Source: Bacteroidaceae bacterium
GTDB lineage: Bacteria; Bacteroidota; Bacteroidia; Bacteroidales; Bacteroidaceae
DNA length: 64,000 bases
Reading direction: 5' to 3'
NCBI GenBank assembly: GCA_017642425.1
Contig: JAGCPB010000039.1
Location: forward strand, 37,720-101,719
Position numbers and translations under genes: made by a program. The notes under the pieces are model-generated. The model ran no database searches. It was not told the origin of the DNA and saw nothing but the letters and a program-made list of their open reading frames with translations. How positions within the stretch are numbered: position 1 is the stretch's first letter; each line of letters begins with the position of its first letter. Positions 15,325-24,443 of this stretch are shown piece after piece.

Positions 15325-17691
15325 ATGAAAAAAAATTTGATTCTTGCCGTGGTGGCCCTCATGTCGCTCTCATGTTCATCCCAGAACGATGACCTTAAAC
15401 TGTGGTATGACGCACCTGCACAACAATGGACCGATGCCTTACCGCTGGGTAACGGACGTCTGGGTGCTATGGTATTCGGTACTCCCGCCCAGGAACGCAT
15501 CCAGATAAATGAAGAGACTATCTGGGGCGGTGGCCCGCACAACAACGTGAACTATGCAGCCAAGGACGGACTGGATGAAATCCGCCAGGCTCTTTGGGAG
15601 GGACGCCGTTCCGATGCACAGGCTCTCTGTGACCAGTACATATCATCTAAGAGCGCACACGGAATGCCTTACCAGACCGCAGGCTCGCTGATGCTGGATT
15701 TTGAAGGGATCACTGATTTTACCGACTATTACAGGGAACTTGACATAGCAAAAGCCGTTGCCCTGACACGTTTCAAGGCAAATGGTGTGGAATACACTCG
15801 CGAGTGCTTTGTTTCATTCCCTGACCAGGTCATAGCATTGCGCCTTACAGCATCCGCCAAAGGTGCGCTCTCATTCAAGGCCAGTTACAACCTGCCGTAC
15901 CGCGAGGACCGCATCCTGGGCCGCTCAGCCCAGATTGACGGCAAACAGGCCACGATGACCATATCCTGCAAGGGTGATGACCATGAGGGAATTGAGGGCA
16001 AGATACGTTTTACAGACAAGACCCTTATCATACCTGAAGGCGGAAGCATGACGGCCGATGACAACAACGTGACCGTAAACGGAGCAGATGCCGTAACCAT
16101 TTACATTTCAATAGGCACCAACTTTGTGAACTACCAGAGCGTAAGCGGTGATGAGAACAAGGCCGCCGACCGATGGATGGAGCCCTTTGCCAAGGGTAAG
16201 AAGAAATATGCCGCCGTGCTGGCCGATAACATAAAGGAGTATCAGAAGCAGTTCGGCACGGTTACATTGGACCTTGGCACCAACAATCAGGCAAAACTGC
16301 CCACCAACCAGCGCGTTGCCCAGTTTGCAACCACCTTTGACCCGCAGCTGGTAACCCTCTATTTCCAGTTCGGACGCTATCTGCTGCTGTGCTGCTCTCA
16401 GCCGGGAGGTCAGGCCGCCAACCTGCAGGGTATCTGGAACGAGAGCCGTCAGGCTCCGTGGGACGGCAAATATACCACCAACATAAACGTTGAGATGAAC
16501 TACTGGCCTGCATTCGTATGCGGCATCCCACAGACGTTTGAGCCTTTCCTGCAGTTGGTCAAGGATTGCGCCGAGCACGGAAAGGAAACCGCGCAGATGT
16601 ACGGCTGCCGTGGCTGGACCCTGCACCATAATACAGACATCTGGCGTTCAACCGGATCTGTTGACGGTGCATACAACGGAATGTGGCCTACAGGTGCCGC
16701 CTGGTTCTGCCAGCAGATATGGGACGGCTACCTGTTCAACCAGGACCGCAAGTATCTGGAGGAGATCTATCCCATTATGAAGAGCGCCTGCGAGTTCTTT
16801 ATTGACTTCCTGGTGGCTGAGCCTGTATCAGGTCACAACTATCTGGTGGTTGCACCCTCTTATTCACCTGAGAACGCTCCGCATGTACAGGATGTGCTGG
16901 GCAAGGGTAACATAACCACAGTATTCGGTGCCACTATGGACAACCAGATGATGGCTGATTTGTTTGGAAATATGATTGATGCAGCCGCCCTGATAGGAGA
17001 GAAAGATGCTGAGTTCGTAAAGACGCTAAAGGATATAAAGAGCCGTCTGGCTCCCATGAAGATAGGCAGTTGGGGACAGTTGCAGGAGTGGTTTGAGGAT
17101 TGGGACGACCCAAAAGACAACCACCGTCACGTCTCACATCTGTGGGGCATGTACCCGGGCCGTCAGATCACTGCCGACGGCACACCGGACCTGTTCAAGG
17201 CCGTACGTACCAGTCTTGAGGCACGCGGTGACGAGTCAACCGGCTGGTCAATGGGCTGGAAGGTCTGCCTCTGGGCCCGTCTGCTTGACGGCAACCACGC
17301 CTACAAACTGATTCAGGACCAGATCAAACCCGCAGGAGGACGCGGATTCGGAGGACGCGGAGGTACATACAACAACCTGTTCGATGCACACCCGCCATTC
17401 CAGATTGACGGAAACTTTGGCTGCACAGCCGGTATTGCCGAGATGCTTGTGCAGAGTCACACCGGTAAGGTGGTGCTCCTGCCCGCCCTGCCCGATGTAT
17501 GGAAGGACGGCACGGTCAAAGGCCTGCAGTGCCGCGGCGGATTCATTCTGGATGAACTGACCTGGAAAGACGGAAAACCAGCAACAGTAAAGGTTCGCTC
17601 CACGGTAGGCGGCAAGCTGGACATTGCATGGAACGGCACTGACAAGAGCGTTGACACCAAGGCCGGTAAGGTTTATGAGGTGAAATTCTAA
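15325..17691 (+). CDS. GH95 family alpha-L-fucosidase/alpha-L-galactosidase
   Basis: A secreted 788-residue enzyme with signal peptide MKKNLILAVVALMSLSCSSQ; LSCSS may be a lipobox. The GH95 N-terminus LWYDAPAQQWTDALPLGNGRLGAMVFG is clear, with NEETIWGGGPHNN after it. The (alpha/alpha)6 catalytic part includes YTTNINVEMNYWP and NHRHVSHLWGMYPG, holding the catalytic carboxylate and asparagines of the family; DAHPPFQIDGNFG is near the C-terminus. GH95 enzymes remove alpha-1,2-fucose or alpha-L-galactose, the latter found on plant hemicelluloses. The surrounding xylan genes make a plant substrate more likely than host glycan, but this is inference. The next gene starts 25 bp downstream. Confidence 0.93.
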   Translation: MKKNLILAVVALMSLSCSSQNDDLKLWYDAPAQQWTDALPLGNGRLGAMVFGTPAQERIQINEETIWGGGPHNNVNYAAKDGLDEIRQALWEGRRSDAQALCDQYISSKSAHGMPYQTAGSLMLDFEGITDFTDYYRELDIAKAVALTRFKANGVEYTRECFVSFPDQVIALRLTASAKGALSFKASYNLPYREDRILGRSAQIDGKQATMTISCKGDDHEGIEGKIRFTDKTLIIPEGGSMTADDNNVTVNGADAVTIYISIGTNFVNYQSVSGDENKAADRWMEPFAKGKKKYAAVLADNIKEYQKQFGTVTLDLGTNNQAKLPTNQRVAQFATTFDPQLVTLYFQFGRYLLLCCSQPGGQAANLQGIWNESRQAPWDGKYTTNINVEMNYWPAFVCGIPQTFEPFLQLVKDCAEHGKETAQMYGCRGWTLHHNTDIWRSTGSVDGAYNGMWPTGAAWFCQQIWDGYLFNQDRKYLEEIYPIMKSACEFFIDFLVAEPVSGHNYLVVAPSYSPENAPHVQDVLGKGNITTVFGATMDNQMMADLFGNMIDAAALIGEKDAEFVKTLKDIKSRLAPMKIGSWGQLQEWFEDWDDPKDNHRHVSHLWGMYPGRQITADGTPDLFKAVRTSLEARGDESTGWSMGWKVCLWARLLDGNHAYKLIQDQIKPAGGRGFGGRGGTYNNLFDAHPPFQIDGNFGCTAGIAEMLVQSHTGKVVLLPALPDVWKDGTVKGLQCRGGFILDELTWKDGKPATVKVRSTVGGKLDIAWNGTDKSVDTKAGKVYEVKF

Positions 17692-17716
17692 AGAACAAAC
17701 AAGACCAAACCATAAA

Positions 17717-18943
17717 ATGAAGATCAGATCACTGTCATGGCAGGTTCTCGCTGCAGGCCTGCTGTTAACACAGGGCGTGACAGCCCAGGAGAAGGCGCAG
17801 ATAGAGTGGTACGGATTCGTAGCCGCACAGTCCTATTTTGAGACCCGGGCAAGCGCATCGGGAGCAGGAGGATTCCTATACCAGTACCCGCTGGATGAGA
17901 GAATAGAGAGCATTGAGACATCCGATGACCTGAATGCCAGGCCGCAGGCATCATACTATGGCGCCATGGCCCGGTTGGGCTTGAACCTGAAGGGTCCGCA
18001 GGTATGGGGAGCCACAAGCAGGGGAAAGATTGAGATAGAGTTCTCTGGATTCTCACAGACCGCCAACCCCATCCTATACCGTCATGCCTTCATGGCATTG
18101 GACTGGGATGCCGCCACAATGACTCTGGGACAGACCTGGCATCCCATGAATGAGATGTTCCCGCAGACCGTGAGCATAGCCATAGGAGCACCTTTCAACG
18201 CACTGAACCGCTCACCTCAGTTCAGATATGACAAATACTTTGGTTCAGAGAATCATTTCAGGTTGAGTGCCGCCGCCATATTCCAGTATCTGAACGCTTC
18301 AACCGGCCCCGAGGGCAGGACCAACACCTATCAGAAAGACGCCTGCATACCTGAATTCTATCTGGGCGCCGATTTCAGTTCAGAAGGATTCATGTTCGGA
18401 GTAGGTGCCGAATGGCAGCGGCTGGCACCCAGGGTGTCAACCCCGTCGGGTAAGAAGGTGATAGAGAATGTTGACGGTTTTGCCGGTATGGTACAGACCA
18501 AATATGAGCAGGGTGCATTCTCATGGAAAGCCAAGGCCCTGCTTGGTCAGAACATGTCAAACCTGGGTATATGCAGCGGTTTCGGCACAGCTCTCATGGA
18601 GAACGGTGATCTGGAATGGCAACCTCTGACCGCCCTCTCCACCTGGACCCATATCAGCTATGGCACAAAGGTCAAGGGAGGCCTGTTTGGCGGTTATATG
18701 AAGAACCTAGGCGGCAAGGAAGGAGCATCATTCCAGCAGATTTACGCCATCGGAGGCGGCAATCTGGATGCCATGTACCGCGTAGCTCCCAATATCACCT
18801 ACAACATAGGAAATCTGAACCTGGGTTGCGAGTATGAGTTGACAAGCGTGGCATACGGTACATGCCAGCCGCGCGGAAACGTGGCTGACAGTCACTGGAT
18901 AACCAATCACCGCGTGCTGCTGTCTGTCTTGTACAATTTCTGA
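17717..18943 (+). CDS. Outer-membrane beta-barrel (porin-like) protein
   Basis: A 408-residue protein with signal peptide MKIRSLSWQVLAAGLLLTQGVTAQ and alternating aromatic/hydrophobic strands throughout, for example IEWYGFVAAQSYFETRAS, GKIEIEFSGF and, at the very end, HRVLLSVLYNF, the terminal aromatic expected of outer-membrane barrels. It resembles DcaP-like or other phosphate-selective-type porins in overall layout, but no specific family was identified. It follows GH95 after 25 bp and probably shares its transcript. A role in passage of sugars or small glycans is a guess from context only. Confidence 0.7.
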   Translation: MKIRSLSWQVLAAGLLLTQGVTAQEKAQIEWYGFVAAQSYFETRASASGAGGFLYQYPLDERIESIETSDDLNARPQASYYGAMARLGLNLKGPQVWGATSRGKIEIEFSGFSQTANPILYRHAFMALDWDAATMTLGQTWHPMNEMFPQTVSIAIGAPFNALNRSPQFRYDKYFGSENHFRLSAAAIFQYLNASTGPEGRTNTYQKDACIPEFYLGADFSSEGFMFGVGAEWQRLAPRVSTPSGKKVIENVDGFAGMVQTKYEQGAFSWKAKALLGQNMSNLGICSGFGTALMENGDLEWQPLTALSTWTHISYGTKVKGGLFGGYMKNLGGKEGASFQQIYAIGGGNLDAMYRVAPNITYNIGNLNLGCEYELTSVAYGTCQPRGNVADSHWITNHRVLLSVLYNF

Positions 18944-19019
18944 TCCAGCCCGTTCCAATAAGTATCGGGTCAGGACAAAAAGAGAAAACGGGTGATAGAA
19001 AAATATCAGCATTTTTGAT

Positions 19020-19042
19020 TACCTTTGTTTGTCCTAAACCAA
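19020..19042 (+). promoter_or_regulatory. Promoter of xylulokinase with motif GTCCTAAACCAA
   Basis: TACCTTTG (19020-19027) is a perfect -7 box. GTCCTAAACCAA follows at 19031-19042, around the expected start of transcription. The same 12 bases sit in the same position at the GH43 promoter at 29259-29280 on the other strand. Confidence 0.55.
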
Positions 19043-19078
19043 GGCAACATTAATTACAATCAATATAAAAGGAAAAGT

Positions 19079-20554
19079 ATGTATCTGTTAGGTTATGACA
19101 TAGGCAGCTCTTCAGTAAAGTGCAGCCTTGTAGATGCCCAGAACGGCAATTGCGTAGCAACGGCGTTCGCCCCCAAAAGTGAAGCACCCATTAAAGCAGT
19201 CAACCCCGGTTGGGCTGAGCAGAACCCTGAGGATTGGTGGTCATACCTGAAAGAGGCCACTGCCGCAGTTCTCTCACAAAGCAATGCCGATGTAAAGGAC
19301 ATCAAAGCCATAGGTATCTCCTATCAGATGCACGGACTGGTATGCGTGGACAAGCACCAGAAAGTGTTGCGTCCCGCCATCATCTGGTGTGACTCACGCG
19401 CCGTCAGCATAGGCGAGACCGCATTCCAGGACCTGGGCCGCTCACAGTGCCTGACACACCTGCTCAACACCCCCGGTAACTTTACCGCCTCAAAGCTGGC
19501 ATGGGTAAAGCAGAACGAGCCCAAGATTTTTGACAAGATTGACAAGATAATGCTCCCGGGTGACTACATCGCAATGCGTCTTACCGGTGAGATAGCAACC
19601 ACCATATCGGGCCTGAGCGAGGGCATGTTCTGGGATTTCCAGACAGGCGAGGTGGCAGGATTCCTGCTTGACTACTACGGCATACCGCGCTCATTCATAC
19701 CCAAGATAGTTCCCACATTCGCCGAGCAGGGCCGCCTTACAGCCGCAGCTGCAAAGGACCTTTGCCTGGCCGAGGGCACACCCGTAACCTACCGTGCCGG
19801 TGACCAGCCCAACAACGCCCTGTCACTCAATGTATTCGAGCCCGGTGAGATTGCATCCACCGCTGGTACATCGGGTGTGGTATACGGCGTTAACGGTGAG
19901 ATAAGCTATGACCCCAAGTCAAGGGTGAACACCTTTGCCCACGTAAACCACAAGACCGGATTCAACCGTCTTGGAATACTGCTCTGCATAAACGGCACAG
20001 GTATCCTGAACGCATGGATGAAACGCAACATCGTACCCGAGGGCGTAGGTTATGCCGAGATGAATGACATTGCCGCCCAGGCCCCTATAGGTTCTGCCGG
20101 TGTATCCGTACTGCCGTTCGGTAACGGTGCCGAGCGTGTGCTTGAGAACAAGGAGCGCGGATGCAGCTTTAACGGCGTGAACTTTAACATCCACAACCGT
20201 TCGCATCTGATACGTGCCGCCCAGGAGGGTATAGTGTTCTCTTTCAAGTACGGAATAGAGATAATGGAGGATATGGGTATGCCGGTTAACAAGATACATG
20301 CAGGCAACGCCAACATGTTCCTTAGCCCGCTGTTCCGTGATACACTGGCCGGAGTTACCGGAGCCACCATTGAACTTTACAATACAGACGGCTCAATTGG
20401 CGCAGCCAAGGGTGCAGGTATGGGAGTCCATATCTACAATGACCACAACGAGGCATTCGCATCCCTGCAGAAGATCCGCGTCATAGAGCCCAAGGCATCC
20501 GATATGCCCGCATATGACGAGGCCTACCAGCGTTGGAAATCATACATACAATAA
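19079..20554 (+). CDS. xylB: Xylulokinase
   Basis: A 491-residue FGGY-family carbohydrate kinase starting at the ATG at 19079, preceded by an A/G-rich AAAAGGAAAAGT. The N-terminal phosphate loop is YDIGSSSVKCSLVD, substrate contact is ISYQMHGLVCVD (the QMHG of xylulokinases) and WCDSRA, and the second ATPase half contains GDQPNNALS, TAGTSGVV and GAAKGAGMG. It phosphorylates D-xylulose to xylulose 5-phosphate, feeding the pentose-phosphate pathway. It is cotranscribed with the GH8 exo-oligoxylanase 18 bp downstream. Xylose isomerase and a xylose permease are not in this window. Confidence 0.92.
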   Translation: MYLLGYDIGSSSVKCSLVDAQNGNCVATAFAPKSEAPIKAVNPGWAEQNPEDWWSYLKEATAAVLSQSNADVKDIKAIGISYQMHGLVCVDKHQKVLRPAIIWCDSRAVSIGETAFQDLGRSQCLTHLLNTPGNFTASKLAWVKQNEPKIFDKIDKIMLPGDYIAMRLTGEIATTISGLSEGMFWDFQTGEVAGFLLDYYGIPRSFIPKIVPTFAEQGRLTAAAAKDLCLAEGTPVTYRAGDQPNNALSLNVFEPGEIASTAGTSGVVYGVNGEISYDPKSRVNTFAHVNHKTGFNRLGILLCINGTGILNAWMKRNIVPEGVGYAEMNDIAAQAPIGSAGVSVLPFGNGAERVLENKERGCSFNGVNFNIHNRSHLIRAAQEGIVFSFKYGIEIMEDMGMPVNKIHAGNANMFLSPLFRDTLAGVTGATIELYNTDGSIGAAKGAGMGVHIYNDHNEAFASLQKIRVIEPKASDMPAYDEAYQRWKSYIQ

Positions 20555-20572
20555 TAAGCCAAATTACTGACA

Positions 20573-21859
20573 ATGAGAAAATTCAAGACTATCGCCATTG
20601 TAATGGCAGCCTTTTGCGCAATCATTGGCGTAACCGCCGCCTGCGCTACTTACAAGAAACTGAAACCAGCCGAGAAAGGATACGCCGAAACCGGTAAGTA
20701 CCGCAACTACCTTAAGGAACTGGGTTACTCACAGAAAGAGATTGATGACAAAATCCAGACCATCTTCTCAACCGTATTCGAGGCTGAAGACGGCTCATAC
20801 CACGATGTAGACGTTGAGGTTGACGGCAAGATCGTAAAGATGGGTTATGTATCGGACGTAAAGAACAATGATGTCCGCACCGAGGGTCAGTCTTACGGAA
20901 TGATGATAGCTGTACAGCTTGACAAGCCGGAACTGTTCAACAAGATATGGCGCTGGTCAAAATACTACATGCGCCACAATGAGGAGGGCCCGTCGCACGG
21001 TCTGTTTGCATGGTCATGCCGTACCAACGGCCGCCGCACATCAAACGGATCAGCCAGTGACGGTGAGCTCTACTATGTGACCACCCTGCTGCTGGCATCA
21101 CGCCGCTGGGGCACTTTTGAGGAGTTCAACTACCTGGCCGAGGCTCAGGAACTGCTTAATGACCTCTTCTCAAAGGACGGCACGGGTGGTGTTACCAACA
21201 TCATCAACATGGAGCACAAGCTCATCAACTTCTGCCCCGATACCCGTTCAAACGAGTGGACCGACCCCTCATACCATCTGCCCGCATTCTATGAAATCTG
21301 GGCCGAGACCGCAAAGGACGGCCGTGAGGACCTGTACCGCGAACTGGCTGCCAACGCACGTGAATACCTGCACCGCGCCTGTGACCCCGAGACCGGTATC
21401 AACCCCGACCAGAGCCAGTTTGACGGCACCCCCAACCGCGGAAGCGAATTCCACTATGATTCATGGCGTGTGCCTATGAACATTGCCATGGACTTTACAT
21501 GGTACCACAAGGATGCAGAGTGGCAGACTGAATATGCCAAGAAGTTCCAGAAGGCTATTGTAGGCCGTTATGGCGTAACTGAGTTCCCCGATCAGTTTGC
21601 TCTGAACGGTGATGTATCGGCCCGTCCCATGGGTGGCGGCCGCTGGCGTCCCAACCTGCGTCACTCAATAGGTTTTGTAGGCACCATGGCCACCACAGCC
21701 CTGATGTGTGAGAGCGAATACAACGAGGAGCTGGTACGTCACATGTTCAGCATGGAGCACAAGCCTTATGATGACGGCTACTATGACGTATATTATGACG
21801 GTCTGATCTACCTCTTTGCCCTGCTGCACCTGAGCGGTAACTACCGCATGAACTGGTAA
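20573..21859 (+). CDS. GH8 reducing-end xylose-releasing exo-oligoxylanase
   Basis: A 428-residue GH8 enzyme with an N-terminal hydrophobic segment; the cysteine in VTAACATYKK may be lipidated. The acid catalyst Glu104 lies in VRTEGQSYGMMIAVQ; SHGLFAWSCRTNG, SASDGELYYVTTLLLASRRW and FHYDSWRVPMNIAMDF (conserved Asp near 296) complete the active site. This motif set and length are those of Rex (EC 3.2.1.156), which takes xylose from the reducing end of xylo-oligosaccharides, as opposed to chitosanase or cellulase members. Coupled to xylulokinase by an 18-bp gap, it makes a short route from xylo-oligomer to xylulose 5-phosphate. A terminator follows. Confidence 0.92.
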   Translation: MRKFKTIAIVMAAFCAIIGVTAACATYKKLKPAEKGYAETGKYRNYLKELGYSQKEIDDKIQTIFSTVFEAEDGSYHDVDVEVDGKIVKMGYVSDVKNNDVRTEGQSYGMMIAVQLDKPELFNKIWRWSKYYMRHNEEGPSHGLFAWSCRTNGRRTSNGSASDGELYYVTTLLLASRRWGTFEEFNYLAEAQELLNDLFSKDGTGGVTNIINMEHKLINFCPDTRSNEWTDPSYHLPAFYEIWAETAKDGREDLYRELAANAREYLHRACDPETGINPDQSQFDGTPNRGSEFHYDSWRVPMNIAMDFTWYHKDAEWQTEYAKKFQKAIVGRYGVTEFPDQFALNGDVSARPMGGGRWRPNLRHSIGFVGTMATTALMCESEYNEELVRHMFSMEHKPYDDGYYDVYYDGLIYLFALLHLSGNYRMNW

Positions 21860-21881
21860 TGACAGATTGCCAAGACTATAT

Positions 21882-21919
21882 GAGCGTCTTGCCACCACGG
21901 TAGGGGCGCTCTTTTTTTT
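21882..21919 (+). terminator. Terminator after xylB-GH8
   Basis: GAGCG (21882) pairs with CGCTC (21907-21911) around an imperfect inner stem, followed by eight T residues. It is a classical intrinsic terminator. Confidence 0.8.
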
Positions 21920-21975
21920 ATGCCTTTATTCTTAAAAAATGTGTGAATCCGTGTTTACTTTTCATAAATAATGAT

Positions 21976-22019
21976 TATCTTTACGCGCTATAATGCGGTA
22001 AAGTGTACAGATATAGCGC
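21976..22019 (+). promoter_or_regulatory. Candidate promoter and leader hairpin of the orphan FAS1 gene
   Basis: TATCTTTA (21976-21983) is one base off TAnnTTTG. Immediately after it, GCGCTATA (21985-21992) and TATAGCGC (22012-22019) form a perfect 8-bp inverted repeat at the expected 5' end of the RNA. The leader to the ATG at 22075 is about 85 nt. Confidence 0.4.
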
Positions 22020-22074
22020 ACAGACCCTGTTAAAGCATAGACCTGATTGGACTAAATAATTAATAACCAAACAT

Positions 22075-24339
22075 ATGAAAATCAACAAGAGATTCTTCGG
22101 AAAGTCTGCCCTGACCGCAGCCGCAGCCATCCTGATTGGTGTCACTATGTCATGCACCGATATATGGAGCGAGCAGCACCCGGGCACTTATTACACTAAC
22201 AACGGTGAAACCATCGCTGACTATCTGAACGGAAAAGTTGAGGACCACGGAAACTACTCCTACTTCATTGCCATCCTTCAGAAGGCAGACCTTTGGGGCC
22301 AGATGAGAACCTACGGTACATACACCTGCTTTGCACCCAATGATTCAGCCATGCAGATCTACTTTAATCAGAGAAGAGAGGAGGCCACCAATGATTCTCT
22401 CAAGAGCATCTTCCTGAATCTTGAAAGTGTCCTTGCAAACAAGAAGGTATGTGACACCATTGCCCGCACGCACATTTTCAACAACCTGATGTTCGCGTCA
22501 GACCTGAACGGTAACGGCGTGCTCCAGCATCCCAATATGCTGGACCGTTATGTCACCTACAACTCTTTTGCAGATTCAGTACCTGTATATGCTGATGACG
22601 GCGTAACTGTCCTTAAGGCTAAGGACGGTTCAGACTCCATCATGGTAAAACTGAGATACCTCATCAACATGCAGGCCACGCTCACCAAGTCTGATGATAC
22701 CGTTCAGAACGGTGTGGTACACAAGATTGACAAGGTTCTGCGTTCATCAAACCAGTTCATTCCCGGTCTGATGAAAGAGAACCCCAACCTGTCAATATTC
22801 TACTCCGCTTTGGTAATCACAGGCCTTAAAGACACCCTGGAGCAGTATTATGATGACACCTATCCTGAAATTGATTATGAGTGGACCGAGCAGGCTCTAC
22901 GTGACGGTTACAGTGGCATACACAAGAATGAGACCGCATTTGAAACCGGCGATAACGCTGACCGCATCGCTATCCCTGAAAAGAGAGAGTTCAAGTTTAC
23001 AGTCTTTGCAATGCCTGATACAGCTCTGGCCAATTACAGTGATGAATACTGGACAGGCGGTATTCACAATGTGACTGAACTGCGTCAGTACGCAGAGAAG
23101 GTTTACCCCGAGGGAGCTGGTCTGCCTGACTCCGTAAGGGCAAGTTCACTCAACAAGTTCCTCTCTTATCACATACTACCCTGCTGGCTCTCTTATGACC
23201 AGTTCAACACCAGCCAGAAAGAGATCATCCAGCGTCGTCTGTACCTTAAGGAGTATGATGTTGAGGATTTCTTTGAGACAATGCTCCCGCACTCAATCAT
23301 GCGTATAAGCACACCTTACCCGGGTGGCACTGCAGAGAAGCCCCTTGGCATATTCATAAACCGTAAAGGCACACAGGAGATAGGCCTTGTGTCTGAGGGA
23401 ATCAGAATTGCTCAGGATGCATCAGAGTACAACCTTGAGGGAGGCATAACCAACATCTGCGTGAACGGAGGTTACCATTACATCAACAAGCTTCTGGTTT
23501 ATGACACATTCACCAGAGAGACCGCGCTCAAGTGCAGAATGAGAATCATGTGCTGCACACTGTCACCTGATTTCATCAACAGCCGTGGACGTGGACGTCT
23601 TAACGGTGATCCCTCAAACGGTGGTGTCAAGAACATAGACAAGATGGTTAAGGCATATAAGGTTGGATTCTGCAAGAACTTTGAGTGGGTTGATGAGCAG
23701 ACCAAGTTCTTTGTCAGATACCGTGACAAGTCATTTGGTACCGTATATGGTGATGAGATTACTGTACGCGGAAGCTATGACATTGCTTTCCGTCTGCCAC
23801 CTGTTCCGTCTGACGGTAACTATGAGATCCGTGTATGGAACAATTCACTGGCCAGCAGCCAGGGTCAGAATGACCGTGGTATAGCACAGTTCTACTTCCA
23901 CCAGTATAATCCCACAGTAGATGCTGCAACATATTGGCGTAACTGGGACTGGACTCCTGAGGGAATTCCAGTTGACTTGAGGCTTGGAGGTACTGACGCC
24001 CGTATTGGTATGGTTGCCGATGATGATGACAGATACAGCTCCATGACCACATCACAGAAGGCCCAGGCCATATATCTGAACGACAGAGCAATGCGTATTC
24101 GCGGATATTTGAAGGCTATTGATTCTTACACCAAATCACAGTCTACGGACAATACCGGAGATCCTATACGTGGAGATGACAACTGCTACCGCAAGATCAT
24201 TTGCAACGAATACCTTAGAGCCAACAATGACTATTACATCCGTATGCGTCAGGTTTATGAGGATGACGGCGTATTCCCGTTCAGTTTCATAGAGATTGTT
24301 CCTAAGAGCATCTATGAGGCTAATGAGGACCAGCACTAA
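22075..24339 (+). CDS. Fasciclin (FAS1) domain lipoprotein, not linked to a SusCD pair
   Basis: A 754-residue exported lipoprotein; the signal peptide ends VTMSC with Cys27, followed by acidic TDIWSE, the type of tail seen on surface-exposed lipoproteins. A FAS1 core motif, YGTYTCFAPNDSAM, lies at about 80-93, with TRTHIFNNLMF after it; a second FAS1-like segment begins near KEFKFTVFAMPDTALA. The C-terminal 250 residues look like a beta-sandwich (PPVPSDGNYEIRVWNN). It is a clear paralogue of the 675-residue protein at 40597-42624: both have HPGTYYT after the cysteine, share YGTYTCFAP, LRV/KCRMR-type cysteines and end PKSI...EDxH. Role inferred: surface glycan binding or adhesion within the xylan locus. 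Confidence 0.85.
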   Translation: MKINKRFFGKSALTAAAAILIGVTMSCTDIWSEQHPGTYYTNNGETIADYLNGKVEDHGNYSYFIAILQKADLWGQMRTYGTYTCFAPNDSAMQIYFNQRREEATNDSLKSIFLNLESVLANKKVCDTIARTHIFNNLMFASDLNGNGVLQHPNMLDRYVTYNSFADSVPVYADDGVTVLKAKDGSDSIMVKLRYLINMQATLTKSDDTVQNGVVHKIDKVLRSSNQFIPGLMKENPNLSIFYSALVITGLKDTLEQYYDDTYPEIDYEWTEQALRDGYSGIHKNETAFETGDNADRIAIPEKREFKFTVFAMPDTALANYSDEYWTGGIHNVTELRQYAEKVYPEGAGLPDSVRASSLNKFLSYHILPCWLSYDQFNTSQKEIIQRRLYLKEYDVEDFFETMLPHSIMRISTPYPGGTAEKPLGIFINRKGTQEIGLVSEGIRIAQDASEYNLEGGITNICVNGGYHYINKLLVYDTFTRETALKCRMRIMCCTLSPDFINSRGRGRLNGDPSNGGVKNIDKMVKAYKVGFCKNFEWVDEQTKFFVRYRDKSFGTVYGDEITVRGSYDIAFRLPPVPSDGNYEIRVWNNSLASSQGQNDRGIAQFYFHQYNPTVDAATYWRNWDWTPEGIPVDLRLGGTDARIGMVADDDDRYSSMTTSQKAQAIYLNDRAMRIRGYLKAIDSYTKSQSTDNTGDPIRGDDNCYRKIICNEYLRANNDYYIRMRQVYEDDGVFPFSFIEIVPKSIYEANEDQH

Positions 24340-24380
24340 AAACAATAAGACTACGGTGTTTGCCGTAGTCTTATTGTTTT
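24339..24380. terminator. Perfect 18-bp hairpin after the FAS1 gene
   Basis: The arms 24339-24356 and 24363-24380 are perfectly complementary around TGTTTG, and the 3' arm ends TTATTGTTTT. It begins at the FAS1 stop codon. The outer ten bases match those of the next hairpin. Confidence 0.85.
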
Positions 24381-24400
24381 AAATTGAAAAGTGAAAATTG

Positions 24401-24443
24401 AAAACAATAAATCCTTGCAGGTCCTGCAAGGATTTATTGTTTT
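24401..24443. terminator. Perfect 20-bp hairpin after the Q-rich protein gene
   Basis: Arms 24401-24420 and 24424-24443 are perfectly complementary around a 3-nt loop. On the minus strand it starts at the stop codon of the gene at 24442-25242 and ends in TTATTGTTTT. It terminates the sigma-factor operon. Confidence 0.85.
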
